Shown here piece after piece: positions 53,657 to 63,301 of a DNA stretch of 64,000 bases. The position numbers and the translations under genes are program-made. The notes beneath the pieces were generated by a model that made no database searches, was not told where the DNA came from, and saw only the letters and a program-made list of their open reading frames with translations. The stretch is taken from positions 13,436-77,435 of the forward strand of contig JBILTR010000025.1 in NCBI GenBank assembly GCA_044371425.1, read 5' to 3'. Origin of the DNA: JBEISR01 sp044371425. GTDB taxonomy: Bacteria; Planctomycetota; Planctomycetia; Pirellulales; Pirellulaceae. The number at the start of each line of letters is the position of its first letter. Position 1 is the stretch's first letter.

Positions 53657-54985
53657 TTATCGGATCGCAAAGAGCGTGTCACCGCGCCGAATCAGCAGGG
53701 TTTCTTGGGCGCTGACCGCCGCATAGAGCACCGCGCCACCGCTCGCGGCGGGCGCCGACGACGCACCATCTTCCCAAGTCGTGCATGAAGCGATTTCTTT
53801 CGCCGAATCAAGTTGGACGATCGACGTCGTTCCCTTCTGCCCGAAGAGATAAAGGTTCGAAGCAGTAAACAAGGGGGTCGCCCAGATACTCCCTGCCGCG
53901 ACTCTTTCAGCCGAAAGTTGCTTGCCTGTGGCAAGGTCCAATTGGTAGAGGACACCCGAGCGATTTACGATCCAGACCTTGTTGTTGGCGACGGCAGGGC
54001 TACCAAAGCTGCTGGTCGCTTTATCTGCACGCCATACGAAATCGACCTCGAAGCGGCCATCTTGCGTCGGCTTGATTTCGATCAGGCCATTGGATGCTGC
54101 AGCATTCACCGCGCTTTGTTCGCCTCGACCGTCCGATGCGCCGATCAGGAATTTCCCGTCGGCCACGGGGATCGGTGTGCAGGTGGAGTTGTTCGATAGT
54201 CCCGTGAACTCCCAAAGCTTCTTTCCATCGGTGGTGTCGTATCCGGCGATGCGGCCCGAGGCGCTGCAGACCAATTGTGGTTTCCCAGCGACCGAAATCA
54301 ACCTCGGGCTACTCCAACTAGTCGCTCCAACACCCGGTGCCTTCCACACGGTCTTACCCGTTTTCTTCTCGATCGCCAGAACGTAAGGCTCCTGCTCCCT
54401 TTCGACCCAGACAAACAGATAGGCTGCATCCTGCTCCAAGGAAGCTGCCAGTCCGTGCCGCGCTTTGATGGGGCCATCGGTTTCCACGAGATTGCGCTGC
54501 CAAAGTAGTTCGCCCGATCGGGACAATGAGGCAACGATACCTCCTTCGAAGCTGACAAATAGCCCTGAGGCATCGATCACGGGGCTAGGGGCAGCACGAC
54601 TAACATAGCTGTTGTTTTCTTCCGGGGACGGATTGGCAAAGTCCTTCTGCCATCGCTTCGATCCGTCGGCTAGGCTGTAGGCCGCGACGTGATAGGTCTC
54701 CTTGTTGGGGCCGCTGACGGAGGTAAGGAAGACCTCGTTTTCGGCGACCACCGGGGTCGACTGGCCGTAGCCTTCGAGCGCCGCTTTCCAGGCGATCCCC
54801 TTTCCGGATGCATCCCACGATTCGGGAAGTTGTTCTACCTTCAGTTGCCCCCCATTCTGAAAGCCGCGCCACGATTCCTCGGCATGAGTCGGACCTGACA
54901 GCAAAAGCAGGCTGAGGTAAAAAAACGAATGAACGAGGACGGCTTGGCTTCGGTTGCCTAGTTCGGTCGGCTTGAGAAAGGACAT
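53657..54985 (-). CDS. Exported PQQ-type beta-propeller protein
   Basis: The 442-residue protein has a signal peptide (LVHSFFYLSLLLLSGPTHAEE) and a series of PQQ/BamB-like propeller blades: STPVVAENEVFLTSV, AYSLADGSKRWQKDFA, PSPVIDASGLFVSFEGG, IEKKTGKTVWKAPG, AGYDTTDGKKLWEFTG, GVLYQLDLATGKQLSAERV. Each blade has the A-x-D-x-x-TG-x-x-xW pattern. No dehydrogenase catalytic residues or haem motif were seen, so a scaffold or binding role is more likely than PQQ enzyme activity. Planctomycetes carry many such proteins. It stands alone, convergent with the ABC operon. Confidence 0.85.
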   Translation of the reverse strand: MSFLKPTELGNRSQAVLVHSFFYLSLLLLSGPTHAEESWRGFQNGGQLKVEQLPESWDASGKGIAWKAALEGYGQSTPVVAENEVFLTSVSGPNKETYHVAAYSLADGSKRWQKDFANPSPEENNSYVSRAAPSPVIDASGLFVSFEGGIVASLSRSGELLWQRNLVETDGPIKARHGLAASLEQDAAYLFVWVEREQEPYVLAIEKKTGKTVWKAPGVGATSWSSPRLISVAGKPQLVCSASGRIAGYDTTDGKKLWEFTGLSNNSTCTPIPVADGKFLIGASDGRGEQSAVNAAASNGLIEIKPTQDGRFEVDFVWRADKATSSFGSPAVANNKVWIVNRSGVLYQLDLATGKQLSAERVAAGSIWATPLFTASNLYLFGQKGTTSIVQLDSAKEIASCTTWEDGASSAPAASGGAVLYAAVSAQETLLIRRGDTLFAIR

Positions 54986-55163
54986 GCCTCGAAGGCTCCT
55001 TGCTGGGTAGATTCGTGTGGTGGAAACCAGTTTTTCGATACCGATCCTTTATTGTAGAGATCCTGGTAGATGCAGGGAGTCGATTTCGAGGCTCAGTCAC
55101 ATGATTGAGCCGTGATCGCGTCGGCCTGATGCATGCGCGATCCAGCGTCTGACGGTCGCTCAG

Positions 55164-55487
55164 ATGGAGTCCCTGCTGGATCATTCAACTTTATTGAGCC
55201 AATGGATGGAGAGGTGCAGGACGATGGTGGATGCGGGTACTTGGAGCCGTTTGGGGGATGGGGAGAGAATGGAATTCAGCCGGTTGCGGCCTCTGCTACC
55301 GGCGGCTCTTCAATGCCTTGGCATTGAGGATGGCTTCGAATTTAGCCAGATATGGTCGGTACGAAAACTCGGCCAGGAGGAATGGTGCATCTCCGATGGA
55401 CGCGACAGGTTGGATGGAGTGGTTTCGAGGTCGCGCGCGGTGATCGAAGCCCTTTTCTCGGACATCGTTCAGAACTTCAATCGCTAG
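55164..55487 (+). CDS. Hypothetical protein, 107 aa
   Basis: No family was recognised. The frame from the ATG at 55164 gives a plausible helical protein (MESLLDHSTLLSQWMERCRTMV...SRAVIEALFSDIVQNFNR), with a central segment of mixed composition (FEFSQIWSVRKLGQEEWCISDGRDRLDG). Overlapping frames at 55133 and 55231 look less protein-like. No strong ribosome-binding site is present. It lies between the divergent propeller gene and the DinB-like gene on the same strand as the latter. Confidence 0.45.
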   Translation: MESLLDHSTLLSQWMERCRTMVDAGTWSRLGDGERMEFSRLRPLLPAALQCLGIEDGFEFSQIWSVRKLGQEEWCISDGRDRLDGVVSRSRAVIEALFSDIVQNFNR

Positions 55488-55634
55488 AGCGATTTCTATT
55501 TACTACTCCCGAGCAGCATTGCTGCGAGAATTGGCAAAGAGTTTCCTTCGTAAAAGCCGTGACGGGATGAATTCGATCTCCTCGCGTTGCGACTTGAGGT
55601 GTCAGTCAGTCCATGGTGAAAGGAGCGACCGCAG

Positions 55635-56135
55635 ATGGAGGAGCCTTACTTTGCAAAGTACTTGCGTCGGATAGAAGGGTACGGCGATCTGATAGCACTG
55701 CTCAGGCAGCAATCCGATCGCTTTCTTACTTGGGCAGTTGGCGTGTCATCGGAGGAAGCCTTGATCGTGCATCCTCCTTATCGCTGGACATTCGGCGAAG
55801 TGCTGAATCATCTTTCGGACTGCGAGCGGGTGTTCGCGTATCGGGCATTGTGGTTGGCAAGGGGATCCGGTGGGGAACTGCCGTCGTTTGACGAGATGGC
55901 GTTTGCTGCCAATGCCGCGGCCAAAGAGATTTCCTGGCAGAAGCTTACCGAGGAATTTCTTGCGGTACGATCGGCTTCGATCTGGTTGTTTGAGAATCTC
56001 CCATCCCGAGGGTGGCTTGGGAGTGGACGAGCGGCAGGATTCGATGTGGATGTTCGCATGCTTTGCGCGATGATTTGTGGCCATTTCGATCATCATTTCG
56101 ATATTCTTCAGCAGCGCCAAAGTGGTGTTTTGTAG
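55635..56135 (+). CDS. DinB-like (DinB_2) superfamily protein
   Basis: The 166-residue four-helix-bundle protein contains HPPYRWTFGEVLNHLSDCERVFAYRALWLARG and a C-terminal ICGHFDHHFDILQQR. The three metal-ligand histidines of the DinB/YfiT fold are at NHLSD, and GHFDHHF. Members include thiol transferases and many uncharacterised metal-binding proteins; the substrate is unknown. GAGGTGTCAGTCAG precedes at a distance, but a short AGCGACCGCAG upstream of the ATG at 55635 gives no strong site. It is probably cytoplasmic. Confidence 0.85.
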   Translation: MEEPYFAKYLRRIEGYGDLIALLRQQSDRFLTWAVGVSSEEALIVHPPYRWTFGEVLNHLSDCERVFAYRALWLARGSGGELPSFDEMAFAANAAAKEISWQKLTEEFLAVRSASIWLFENLPSRGWLGSGRAAGFDVDVRMLCAMICGHFDHHFDILQQRQSGVL

Positions 56136-56763
56136 ACTTTCATCATCGGAAACCGCAAAGATAGGTTCACCATGGTCGGCATCGTACTTGGGTGTCTGCC
56201 TGGAAGTCGACTGGCAAGAGTCCGTTGGAGATCGCCAGATTCGATTTGGCGAATTTGAATCTACTTAAGAAAGAGGAAATCGGCTTTCGACAGTCGGACT
56301 TCGGTTGTACCAAACCGCAACATCGATTGGACCTGCTGAGGATCGACCTTGAAGTTGCCAGATTGCTTTTGTGGCATGGAGAGCCGTTAGTTGAGTCCCA
56401 GTTGTTTGCTCAGCATGAAGCGCCCGATTCGATAGTGTTTCCATTGGGCTAACGGGACTGGGGGCCTTGTTACATCCCTTGCGACAAGGCGTAGGAAGCA
56501 GGTGGGTATGAGCCGGGGGCGTTGGTCCTTTGTTGGGCCGGACGGAGAGAGTTGCGTTCAAGCCGCGATCGATGAGATGTTGACCGACGAGCGCTAACCG
56601 TTGAGGTGATCGTACATCGCGTTGGGAGTGGAAGCGTTGATAGAACGGTTTCGGGGCTGGACCGATGCGACGGAAGATGGATTCGGGTCGAGTGAGAATG
56701 GGGCACTGGCCCGCTAATACCTGATTTGGGACCGCAAGTTTTTACTTGGAGCCACCGGGAAAC
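56136..56763. other. Intergenic region without recognised feature
   Basis: About 630 bases. A frame at 56192-56452 is open but shows no protein-like pattern or initiation site. No repeat copy or terminator was identified. Confidence 0.4.
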
Positions 56764-57633
56764 ATGAGAAAGTCACCAAACTCGTGCATGCTTGGAACTT
56801 GGGTTTTAACGCTTGTTGGTTTCAGCATGGGGGAACCATTGCGTGGGCAGTCGGACCAGCAGATCATCAACAGCATCGGGATGCAGTTGAACCGCGTGCC
56901 CGCCGGCACCTTCAAAATGGGATCGGTTCGAGGGAATCCAGATGCCGATCTGGATGAAGCGCAGCATGAGGTAACGATTACCAAAGATTTTTTTCTTGGA
57001 GTCTATGAGGTCACGCAGTCTCAGTATGAGAAAGTGATGGGAGAGAACCCCAGCCAGTTCCGGACTGGAGTGGAGGGGTTGAATGCGAGTGATTATCCGG
57101 TCGAGCAGGTTTCTTGGGAGGATGCGAGGGCTTTTTGTGAGAAGCTAAGCGCCTTGCCTGAGGAGCAGCGGGCGGGAAGGGTGTATCGATTGCCTACTGA
57201 GGCGGAATGGGAGATGGGATGCAGGGCGGGTACACAGACCGCCTTTAGTTTTGGAAACGAAGTCAGGAAGCTGGCAGAGCACGCTTGGTATGAAGCCAAC
57301 TCCGAGGGACGGACACACAAGGTGGGGATGAAGAAGCCAAACCTTTTGGGGCTTCATGATATGCACGGGAATGTTTGGGAGTGGGTGGCCGATTGGTACA
57401 TCGAGCATCGAGTGCAAGCTGTCACTGACCCACGCGGGCCGGCTCGGGGCACGGATCGGGTCTACCGTGGAGGCAGTTGGAATTATGGCCCTGGCTACCT
57501 GAGGTCGGCTAATCGAACTGCGACCCGGTCGGATTTTCGCGGATTCGAGTTCCTTAGTATTGGCTTTCGCGTTGCGCTCAGTCCGGAAGAGATCCAACCG
57601 AGAGGGGAAGAAACGAAGTCACGGGGGAAATGA
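56764..57633 (+). CDS. FGE-like (sulfatase-modifying factor) domain protein, exported
   Basis: The 289-residue protein has a hydrophobic leader (LGTWVLTLVGFSMGE) and a complete formylglycine-generating-enzyme fold pattern: VPAGTFKMGS, LGVYEVTQSQYEKVMG, PVEQVSWEDARAFCEKLS, YRLPTEAEWEMGCRAGT, LHDMHGNVWEWVADWY, RVYRGGSWNYGPGYLRSANR, GFRVAL. True FGEs have catalytic Cys residues in the SW...C region; here SWNYGPGYLRSANR lacks it, so it is more likely an FGE-related scaffold or binding protein. ATG at 56764; an in-frame TTG at 56746 is less likely. It ends 4 bases before the convergent amidohydrolase. Confidence 0.85.
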   Translation: MRKSPNSCMLGTWVLTLVGFSMGEPLRGQSDQQIINSIGMQLNRVPAGTFKMGSVRGNPDADLDEAQHEVTITKDFFLGVYEVTQSQYEKVMGENPSQFRTGVEGLNASDYPVEQVSWEDARAFCEKLSALPEEQRAGRVYRLPTEAEWEMGCRAGTQTAFSFGNEVRKLAEHAWYEANSEGRTHKVGMKKPNLLGLHDMHGNVWEWVADWYIEHRVQAVTDPRGPARGTDRVYRGGSWNYGPGYLRSANRTATRSDFRGFEFLSIGFRVALSPEEIQPRGEETKSRGK

Positions 57634-57637
57634 TCGC

Positions 57638-58753
57638 TCATTTCCCTGTTTTTCGTGGATCCACATCGAGTCGGAAGAGCGATACTGCGTTGTCGTGCAG
57701 GATGCGGCTTTGGTCTTCGATAGGCAATTGCAACTGGTGAAATGGCTCAAGGATCTCCTGAGGCTGCACCCATGGATGATCGCTTGAAAAGAGCAGCTTG
57801 TCGACTCCACAAAAGTCGATCGCAAACCGCATCGCTTCCGGCAGCGGAGAGACGATATCCATGTAGATGGAACGAAGGTACTCGCTTGGTTTTCGTTCCA
57901 GGTTCTGAGGGCCGCGTTTGAGGATATGGATCTGGTGGTCCATGCGGCCGCAGATGTAGGGGAGAGTTCCGCCAAGATGCGGACAGACTAGCTTCAGCTT
58001 TGGATGTCGGTCTAGAAGCCCGCTGGCGATGATGCGCGCCAGTGCGATGGTGTTTTCGAACATGTTGCCCAGCGTGCTGGTCAATTCGTATCCTTTGACC
58101 TGTTCGGTGGTCATCGGTTTAGCTGGGTGAAGCAGAATTGGGACGTTGAGTTCCTCGGCGCGCTGGAAGAGCCAATGGAATTGCGGCTCATCGCACCAGC
58201 TTCCAGCGAGGTTTGAGTAGAGCAGAATTCCGACGAAGTGGAGTTTCTGGATGCACCGATCCAGTTCATCCGAGGCGGCTTGCGGGTCTTGCAGCGGCAG
58301 GGTGCAAAGCCCACGGAATCGAGAGGGGTGCTGAGCGATCACGTTGGCCAGCGAATCGTGAATCAGGCGAGCGATCTCTGGACCGTCGTCGCCGAACCAC
58401 TCGGGGCCGGGATCGTTGCTGCTCAGCAGACTCATCGCGATGCCGTTGGCATCCATGGCCTCCATTTTCGATTCCACACGGGTGTAGGTGGCTGGGATTT
58501 TGCGAAGCCAGTCTCCCATCTTCAGAATGGGTACACCGTTCCGGTCGATCACCAGGGGTTCCGTCTTTCGAGATCGCATCACCCGGATGACTTCGGGAAA
58601 AAAGAGATGGCTTTGGCAATCGATCAGGCCATGAAGGATCGGCGCTTTGCCAGTTTCGAGAGCCGTAGCTGCAGCGACAGTTGTCGTGGAGTTTGGGATT
58701 GCGGAGGCTCCGGTCACTGCGAGGAAGGCGCGGCGGTTGGAAGCAAGGGACAT
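57638..58753 (-). CDS. Tat-exported amidohydrolase (amidohydrolase-2/ACMSD-like)
   Basis: The 371-residue protein begins SNRRAFLAVTGA, a twin-arginine signal, followed by an amidohydrolase TIM barrel: LIDCQSHLFFP, AKPMTTEQVKG, ILLHPAKP, LVCPHLGGTLPYICGRMD, LLFSSDHPWVQP. The family's N-terminal metal motif is normally DxHxH; here Asp45-Cys-Gln47-Ser-His49 has Gln in place of the first His. The other His and Asp ligands are present. It may hydrolyse or decarboxylate an organic acid in the periplasm. It is convergent with the FGE-like gene, with only 4 bases between the stops. Confidence 0.85.
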   Translation of the reverse strand: MSLASNRRAFLAVTGASAIPNSTTTVAAATALETGKAPILHGLIDCQSHLFFPEVIRVMRSRKTEPLVIDRNGVPILKMGDWLRKIPATYTRVESKMEAMDANGIAMSLLSSNDPGPEWFGDDGPEIARLIHDSLANVIAQHPSRFRGLCTLPLQDPQAASDELDRCIQKLHFVGILLYSNLAGSWCDEPQFHWLFQRAEELNVPILLHPAKPMTTEQVKGYELTSTLGNMFENTIALARIIASGLLDRHPKLKLVCPHLGGTLPYICGRMDHQIHILKRGPQNLERKPSEYLRSIYMDIVSPLPEAMRFAIDFCGVDKLLFSSDHPWVQPQEILEPFHQLQLPIEDQSRILHDNAVSLFRLDVDPRKTGK

Positions 58754-59605
58754 CGGGAGAGCCTCGCGGGAGATTGGAGATGCGGGAATCGGGAGAGACA
58801 GGAGTCAGCGTTTGAATCTAACGTCGATGGTCGTGATCTGTCTTGTGAGAGGGGGATTGCCCTTAAGAAAATCCTGCGATGGCTCGGCGACCCGATGGGC
58901 ATGCTCGCCCCAAAACCAGGGTGTCAAGGAGTGGCGAAGCGACGATTTTGAAGGGACGGAATAAGATCCATCCGGGATTTGTGTGGGTTGGGATCGCTTC
59001 ACGACCGCCAGTCAAGAGATGCCGATGGCCACAGCAGCCAGTTACTCTCTCTCAGCGAGGCGCGCTGAGTAGGAACGCCGAATCGGAGAGGGGGATACCG
59101 TATTCGTCTGTTGGGGGACAATGGTCCGCGATGGATGGAGCGGAACGAGAAGGCCCTCCCCGCTCGCGCCTCGCGACCCTCCTAAGGGGAGTGTGAGATT
59201 CATCGCGAGGCTTGCCTTCCAAGGGGAGTGTGAGATTCAGCGCCAGGCTTGCCTCCCAAGGGGAGGGTGAGATTCAGCGCAAGCTTGTATCTGTGGCCCC
59301 TGCCCCTACGACTCGATACCGCCGACTCCGGTCGGCCGGACGGATTGCGACCCACGGAATGGTGACGAACGTTTCGGTGGACGGCACCAGCCGTCGGGTA
59401 ACCATCTACGGGGGATTCCCTGAGGATGAGGAAAAGCGATCGCAAAGCCAAGGAAATCTCGAGGGAGCGAAAGCAGAGAAGTTCGTCTCCCATTGCCCCA
59501 GACTACCCAGCATTGCAGGCGTCGCGGGGGAGGTTGGGGGGCGTTAAAATGAGAGATTCGCCGGGGTAGAGCCGGTGGTTCTGATTTGGCGCAAGGAGGG
59601 ATTCA
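58754..59605. other. Intergenic region upstream of dnaE, with tandem repeat
   Basis: About 850 bases without a supported gene. Overlapping frames on both strands show Arg/Gly/Ser-rich translations typical of noncoding GC-rich DNA. It contains the 37-bp tandem repeat at 59184-59287 and must hold the dnaE promoter. Confidence 0.45.
59184..59287 (+). repeat. 37-bp tandem repeat, 2.8 copies
   Basis: Units start at 59184, 59221 and 59258, each beginning AAGGGGAG-(T/G)-GTGAGATTCA and ending in a GAGGCTTGCCT-like segment; the third is truncated after 30 bases. Units differ at a few positions. No spacers, so it is not a CRISPR array. Confidence 0.85.
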
Positions 59606-62600
59606 ATGACCGATCGTCGATTCGTTCATTTGCACTGCCACAGCCATTACAGCCTTCTCGACGGTGCCAGTACGATCGATCGATTGGTGGAGCGGACGCA
59701 GGCGTTGGGGATGAATGCGCTGGCGCTGACCGACCATGGAAACCTGCATGGAGCGTTGGAGTTTTACACCAAAGCCAAAGAATCCGGCATCAATCCGATT
59801 CTCGGTTATGAAGCGTATGTGGCACCGCGGGGTCGGCGTGATCGAGAGGCATCCAGCAGCAAAGAAGCGTCATTTCACCTAACGCTACTAGCGAAGAACC
59901 GAACGGGATTTCGGAATCTGATTCAGCTTGCCTCGCATGCCAGTCTGGAGGGATTCTACTTCAAGCCGAGGATTGATAAGGAGCTTCTGGAGAAGTACCA
60001 CGAAGGGCTGATATGCCTCAGCGGATGTATCTCCAGTGAGTTCTCCCGAGCGATCGTGCATGGAACGAATCCCGCTCAAGCGCGGCGGGAGGCGATGGAG
60101 GTGGCGGGTTGGTTCCACCGATTGTTCGGCGATCGCTACTACATTGAAATCATGAAAAGTGGTTTCGAATTGCAGAAGCTGCATCTGGAGGCGGCGGTCG
60201 ACATCGCCAACGAGATGGGATTGCCGATGGTGGCGACCTGCGATGCGCACTATGTCGAAAAGGAAGACGCTGATGCCCAGGATCTGCTGCTGTGCATCAA
60301 CACCGGGAAATTCAAGACCGATCAGAATCGCATGCGGATGGATGTGCAGGAGTACTACCTGAAGTCGCCAGACCAGATGTATGAGCTGTTTTCGGGGCTG
60401 GAGGAGTCGGTCAGCAATTCGCAGCGGATCGCCGATCAGGTGGAGATCGACCTGGAGCTAGGGAAGCGTCACTTTCCTTCCTTTGCAACACCAGGAGAGA
60501 AATCGGCAGACGATTATCTAAGGGAACTCTGTCTGTTGGGGCTGAACGAAAGGTACTTGGGCAATGAAGAGATGCGGCCGGGCGGTCAGTTGGCTCAGGT
60601 TGTCATGGATCGACTGGACCGGGAACTTGGGGTGATCAGTCGGCTCGGTTTCTCCAACTACTTTTTGATCGTGTGGGACTTTGTGCGCTTTGCGCGGGAG
60701 TTGGGAGTTCCGGCGACGGCCAGAGGCAGTGGCGTTGGTGCGCTGGTCTGTTATGCGCTGTATCTGAGCCATGTTTGCCCGATCAAGTACGATCTTCTGT
60801 TCGAGCGGTTTTTGGACGAGAACCGGAAGGAGGCGCCCGATATTGATATCGATTTCTGCAAGGAGCGCCGGGCAGAGATCATCAAATACGTCAAGGACAA
60901 GTACGGCGAGCAAAATGTGGCGCAGATCGGGACCTTTGGCACGATGGCCGCCAAGGCGGCGATCAAGGATGTCGGGCGGGCTCTGGGGCTGCCGTTGCAG
61001 CGGGTGGTGCAGGTCGGGGAGATGATTCCTGACGAGCTGAAGATCACGATCGACAAAGCGCTGGCGAAAAACGAGGAGCTCCGGGCACTGGCCGAGAGCG
61101 ACGAGGATGTGGGGCAGTTGATCCACTACGCGCGGAAGCTAGAGGGGTTGGCTCGCAACGTCGGCACGCACGCCGCAGCGGTTGTGATCGCTGACCGACC
61201 GCTGACCGAGTACGTACCGCTTTGCCGTGTCACCGGAAAGACCGACATCATCACTCAGTGGTCGATGGGGGATGTCGAAGCGGCTGGTTTGCTGAAGATG
61301 GACTTCCTGGGACTGCGAAACCTGACGATCCTCTCGCACGCGGTCGAATTGATTCAGCAGTCTCGTGGTGAGACGATCGATCCGCTGAAGTTTCCGTTGG
61401 AGGATCAGGCCACTTTCGCACTGCTGCAGCGTGGGGAGACGAAAGGGGTTTTTCAGCTGGAGAGCGGAGGGATTCGCGATCTGTTGCAGAAGATGAAGCC
61501 CGACCATTTTCGCGACATCATCGCTACCAATGCGCTCTACCGGCCTGGTCCACTGGAAGGGGGAATGGTCGAAGACTACGTAGCCGTCAAGCACAACCGC
61601 AAAAAGGCGGTCTATGCGCATCCGATCCTGGAGTCGATCCTGGCGGAAACGCATGGGGTGATGGTGTATCAAGAGCAGGTGATGCGGATTCTGAACCGGT
61701 TGGGTGGAATCGAGCTGGCTAAGGCATACACCTGCATTAAGGCGATCAGCAAGAAAAAGAAGTCGATCATCGATGAGAATGCGGAGAAGTTCCTGGAAGG
61801 TGCCGTGGCCAAGGGGATGGGGAAGGCCGAGGCGAAAGAGTTCTGGGAAATGATTCTGAAGTTCGCCGGTTATGGTTTCAACAAAAGCCACTCCACAGCC
61901 TATGCGCTGATCGCCTACCAGACAGCCTATCTGAAGGCTCATTATCCCACGGAATTCATGGCGGCGCTGCTAACCGGCGATATCCCCGGGCGAAACTTCA
62001 AGCAGAAGGATTCGCTGGTGGAGCATGTTGAAGACTGTCAGCGGATGGGGATCGAGGTATTGCAGCCCAATATCAACCACAGCGGTGTGGGGTTCATCGT
62101 CGATCAAGGAAAGATCTACTTTGGACTGAGTGCCATCAAGGGATGTGGTGGTGCGGCGGCCGAGTCGATTGTGGAGGAGCGGCGTAAGAACGGTCCGTTT
62201 CGGGATCTGTGGGATTTTTGCGAGCGGGTGGATCCATCGGCCTGCAACCGCGCTGCGATCGAAACCTTGATCAAGGCGGGTGCATTCGATTGCTTGGGCG
62301 GCGCACGATCGCAGTGGATGGCGGTAGTGGATAAGGCGATCTCCGCAGGCGCCAGCAAGATCAAAGACCGAAAGATCGGGCAGAAGAATCTATTCGACGC
62401 CTTCGAGCAGGAGGAGGATGCTGCGGCAAGCAAAACGCAAAGCCTGCCCGCCATTTCTGAGTTCGCTGAGAAGGAGAAGCTGGCATTTGAGAAAGAAGTG
62501 CTGGGGTTTTACTTTTCGTCGCATCCATTGGAGCCATACCGAGCCAGTCTGATGGCCTACACCAACCAGAACACCAAGAGCTTGCGGACGCTGCAGCACC

Positions 62601-63166
62601 GCGAAGAAGTGATGGTCGGCGGAATGATCGGGGCGATCAAGTTGGCTCATACCAGAAACCCCAAGCCGGGGGCTCCCTCCAAGTATGCCAATTTCGATTT
62701 GGAGGATTTGGAAGGAGTCGTCCGATGCATCCTCTGGCCCGACGGATTTGCCGACCAGGGGGAGATGGTCAAGGCCGAGTCGGTGGTGTTGATCAAGGGC
62801 GCGGTCGATCGACGCAGTGGAGATGAAGCGAATTTGATCGTCAATGAGATCATTCCGATCGAGGAGGCGGCTCATCGCTTCACTACGGGGCTACGGATCG
62901 ACATCGAAGAATCGTTGCATGGGGAAGCGGTGCTGCCTGCGCTAGACAGTATCCTGAAGGGTTATCAGGGGTCGCAGACGGTGGTGATGGTGCTTCGCTT
63001 GGCCAGTGGAGAGAGTGTGGCGATTCGAAACCACAAGCATCGTGTGGAGGTGGTTCCGGAGTTGCGGGCGAGGCTGGACGACCTTCTTGGGCCCAACAGC
63101 CATCGATTGATCGCAGCCAAACCGGAGCGTTCCGCGCCGCCGGCAAAGCGCAAGTGGCAGAAATAG
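59606..63166 (+). CDS. dnaE: DNA polymerase III alpha subunit DnaE
   Basis: The 1186-residue replicative polymerase has an N-terminal PHP domain (VHLHCHSHYSLLDG, LTDHGNLHGALEF), the catalytic palm with PDIDIDFCKERR (Asp412, 414, 416 region), RGSGVGALVCYAL, the IGTFGTMAAKAAIKDVGRALG segment, NVGTHAAAVVI, FGLR-like GVFQLESGGIRDLLQKMKP, GYGFNKSHSTAYALI, and a C-terminal helix-hairpin-helix and OB region (RKNGPFRDLWDFCERVD, KYANFDLEDLEGVVRCILWP). It elongates DNA with the clamp and clamp loader. AAGGAGG lies 8 bases before the ATG at 59606. Length is typical. NrdR follows 135 bases downstream. Confidence 0.97.
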   Translation: MTDRRFVHLHCHSHYSLLDGASTIDRLVERTQALGMNALALTDHGNLHGALEFYTKAKESGINPILGYEAYVAPRGRRDREASSSKEASFHLTLLAKNRTGFRNLIQLASHASLEGFYFKPRIDKELLEKYHEGLICLSGCISSEFSRAIVHGTNPAQARREAMEVAGWFHRLFGDRYYIEIMKSGFELQKLHLEAAVDIANEMGLPMVATCDAHYVEKEDADAQDLLLCINTGKFKTDQNRMRMDVQEYYLKSPDQMYELFSGLEESVSNSQRIADQVEIDLELGKRHFPSFATPGEKSADDYLRELCLLGLNERYLGNEEMRPGGQLAQVVMDRLDRELGVISRLGFSNYFLIVWDFVRFARELGVPATARGSGVGALVCYALYLSHVCPIKYDLLFERFLDENRKEAPDIDIDFCKERRAEIIKYVKDKYGEQNVAQIGTFGTMAAKAAIKDVGRALGLPLQRVVQVGEMIPDELKITIDKALAKNEELRALAESDEDVGQLIHYARKLEGLARNVGTHAAAVVIADRPLTEYVPLCRVTGKTDIITQWSMGDVEAAGLLKMDFLGLRNLTILSHAVELIQQSRGETIDPLKFPLEDQATFALLQRGETKGVFQLESGGIRDLLQKMKPDHFRDIIATNALYRPGPLEGGMVEDYVAVKHNRKKAVYAHPILESILAETHGVMVYQEQVMRILNRLGGIELAKAYTCIKAISKKKKSIIDENAEKFLEGAVAKGMGKAEAKEFWEMILKFAGYGFNKSHSTAYALIAYQTAYLKAHYPTEFMAALLTGDIPGRNFKQKDSLVEHVEDCQRMGIEVLQPNINHSGVGFIVDQGKIYFGLSAIKGCGGAAAESIVEERRKNGPFRDLWDFCERVDPSACNRAAIETLIKAGAFDCLGGARSQWMAVVDKAISAGASKIKDRKIGQKNLFDAFEQEEDAAASKTQSLPAISEFAEKEKLAFEKEVLGFYFSSHPLEPYRASLMAYTNQNTKSLRTLQHREEVMVGGMIGAIKLAHTRNPKPGAPSKYANFDLEDLEGVVRCILWPDGFADQGEMVKAESVVLIKGAVDRRSGDEANLIVNEIIPIEEAAHRFTTGLRIDIEESLHGEAVLPALDSILKGYQGSQTVVMVLRLASGESVAIRNHKHRVEVVPELRARLDDLLGPNSHRLIAAKPERSAPPAKRKWQK

Positions 63167-63301
63167 GCGGTCGGGTGATCGCAGAGGGGGATTGAGCGAC
63201 CTGGAGGGTGACTTCGACACGGCCGCTTGTCCAGTTGTGATCGCCCTTCGACTTGGAGTTTGATCCGACATCGGCGACCCAATCAAGATGAAAGTGCTGC
63301 G

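Noticed and set aside
56192..56452. 86-residue frame between the DinB-like and FGE-like genes
   Set aside because: No ribosome-binding site and no protein-like pattern; composition similar to the surrounding noncoding DNA.
59184..59287. Possible CRISPR array
   Set aside because: The units are contiguous direct repeats without spacers and there are no cas genes in the window.
59212..59547. Frame running through the 37-bp tandem repeat
   Set aside because: Its N-terminal part is translated repeat and the rest is not protein-like; both strands are open here because of composition.
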